DNA of 64,000 nt, taken from Qipengyuania aurantiaca (lineage in GTDB: Bacteria > Pseudomonadota > Alphaproteobacteria > Sphingomonadales > Sphingomonadaceae). The stretch lies in contig NZ_CP081295.1 of the NCBI RefSeq assembly GCF_019711375.1, positions 868,001 through 932,000 on the forward strand. Direction: 5' to 3'. Positions 63,946 to 64,000 of the stretch are shown one piece after another. How positions within the stretch are numbered: the stretch's first letter is position 1; each line of letters starts with the position of its first letter. The notes under the pieces are model-generated. The model saw only the letters and a program-made list of their open reading frames with translations. It searched no databases and was not told the DNA's origin. Made by a program: the position numbers and the translations under genes.

Positions 63946-64000
63946 GTGGCAAAGAGAATCCTCGTTGTCGAGGACAACGACCTCAACCGTAAGCTGTTTT
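63946..64000 (+). CDS. divK: Response regulator, DivK-like (5' part only)
   Basis: Only the first 18 codons are present, from a GTG at 63946 with AGGAG upstream, and the gene runs off the window. The encoded KRILVVEDNDLNRKLF is the start of a receiver with the acidic pair and matches the DivK N-terminus, a single-domain regulator that controls CtrA activity through DivL/CckA. The name is probable, not certain, from so short a piece. Confidence 0.7.
   Translation, partial: MAKRILVVEDNDLNRKLF

Overview
The window is about 64 kb of dense, GC-rich, single-chromosome DNA from an alphaproteobacterium. The best fit is a member of the Sphingomonadales, probably an Erythrobacteraceae-type genus; this is inferred from gene content and protein flavour, not from a database search. 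Markers are the essential cell-cycle regulator CtrA, the start of a DivK-like regulator at the right edge, an alphaproteobacterial DksA without a full zinc finger, DUF4167, DUF3572, DUF6285 and Host_attach family proteins, a PduO-type adenosyltransferase next to a twin-transmembrane protein, and frequent TTG/GTG starts. I see no rRNA, tRNA, insertion sequence, prophage or CRISPR array. The content is mostly core chromosome.

Layout. 1-8.3 kb: the 3' end of groL; a secreted DUF411 protein and a DUF305/LVIVD protein rich in Met and His (possible copper-related pair); an acyl-CoA dehydrogenase coupled to a phosphotransferase fused to DUF6285; a host-attachment-family protein; a class A beta-lactamase-like hydrolase behind a striking nested inverted repeat. 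8.5-16.1 kb: polA overlapping an HWE-type sensor kinase, an MscS channel and a two-ring CDC48-type AAA ATPase. 16.4-20.7 kb: succinyl-CoA:3-ketoacid CoA-transferase subunits, separated by a DUF5076-like gene and an e(P4)-like phosphatase, then a class III CoA-transferase. 20.7-28.7 kb: metK, lnt, DUF4167, prmC, prfA, hisS and ppa, with two palindromic elements around hisS. 28.7-32 kb: BON-MscS channel, pmbA and a small membrane protein. 32-39.5 kb: lptB, rpoN, ctrA, two paralogous single-domain receivers, a family 2 glycosyltransferase, another MscS channel and trmB. 39.5-46.2 kb: DUF3592-like protein, aldehyde dehydrogenase, SDR, outer-membrane barrel, class V aminotransferase and malic enzyme. 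46.3-53.5 kb: mutS, small membrane proteins, 3-hydroxybutyryl-CoA dehydrogenase, cobalamin adenosyltransferase, gluQRS and an HNH nuclease. 53.7-60 kb: PEGA-type lipoprotein, the kynureninase pathway operon kynA-kynB-kynU, DUF4112, an orphan solute-binding lipoprotein, a PilZ protein and dksA. 60-64 kb: a Sel1-like protein, an overlapping five-gene operon (DUF3572, HAD, RidA, GDPD, DUF482/GNAT) and the start of divK.

How the genes connect. Translation and its quality control are clustered (prfA with its methylase gene prmC, hisS, gluQRS, trmB). Fatty-acid/ketone and tryptophan catabolism feed acyl-CoA pools (scoAB, CaiB-type transferase, acyl-CoA dehydrogenase, hbd, kynABU). Envelope maintenance is prominent (lnt, lptB, three MscS channels, several lipoproteins). 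Cell-cycle signalling is represented by CtrA, a DivK-like protein, two stand-alone receivers and a PilZ protein.

The most interesting non-coding signals are the nested inverted repeat in the leader of the beta-lactamase-like gene, a structured region after ctrA whose third hairpin presents an anti-Shine-Dalgarno loop, a perfect 26-bp palindrome just upstream of ppa, and a palindromic repeat that supplies the stop codon of hisS. No clear-cut undescribed defence or mobile system is visible. The strongest candidates for undescribed biology are the DUF305-LVIVD/DUF411 pair, the putative ctrA 3'-end RNA and the five-gene coupled operon at the right end.
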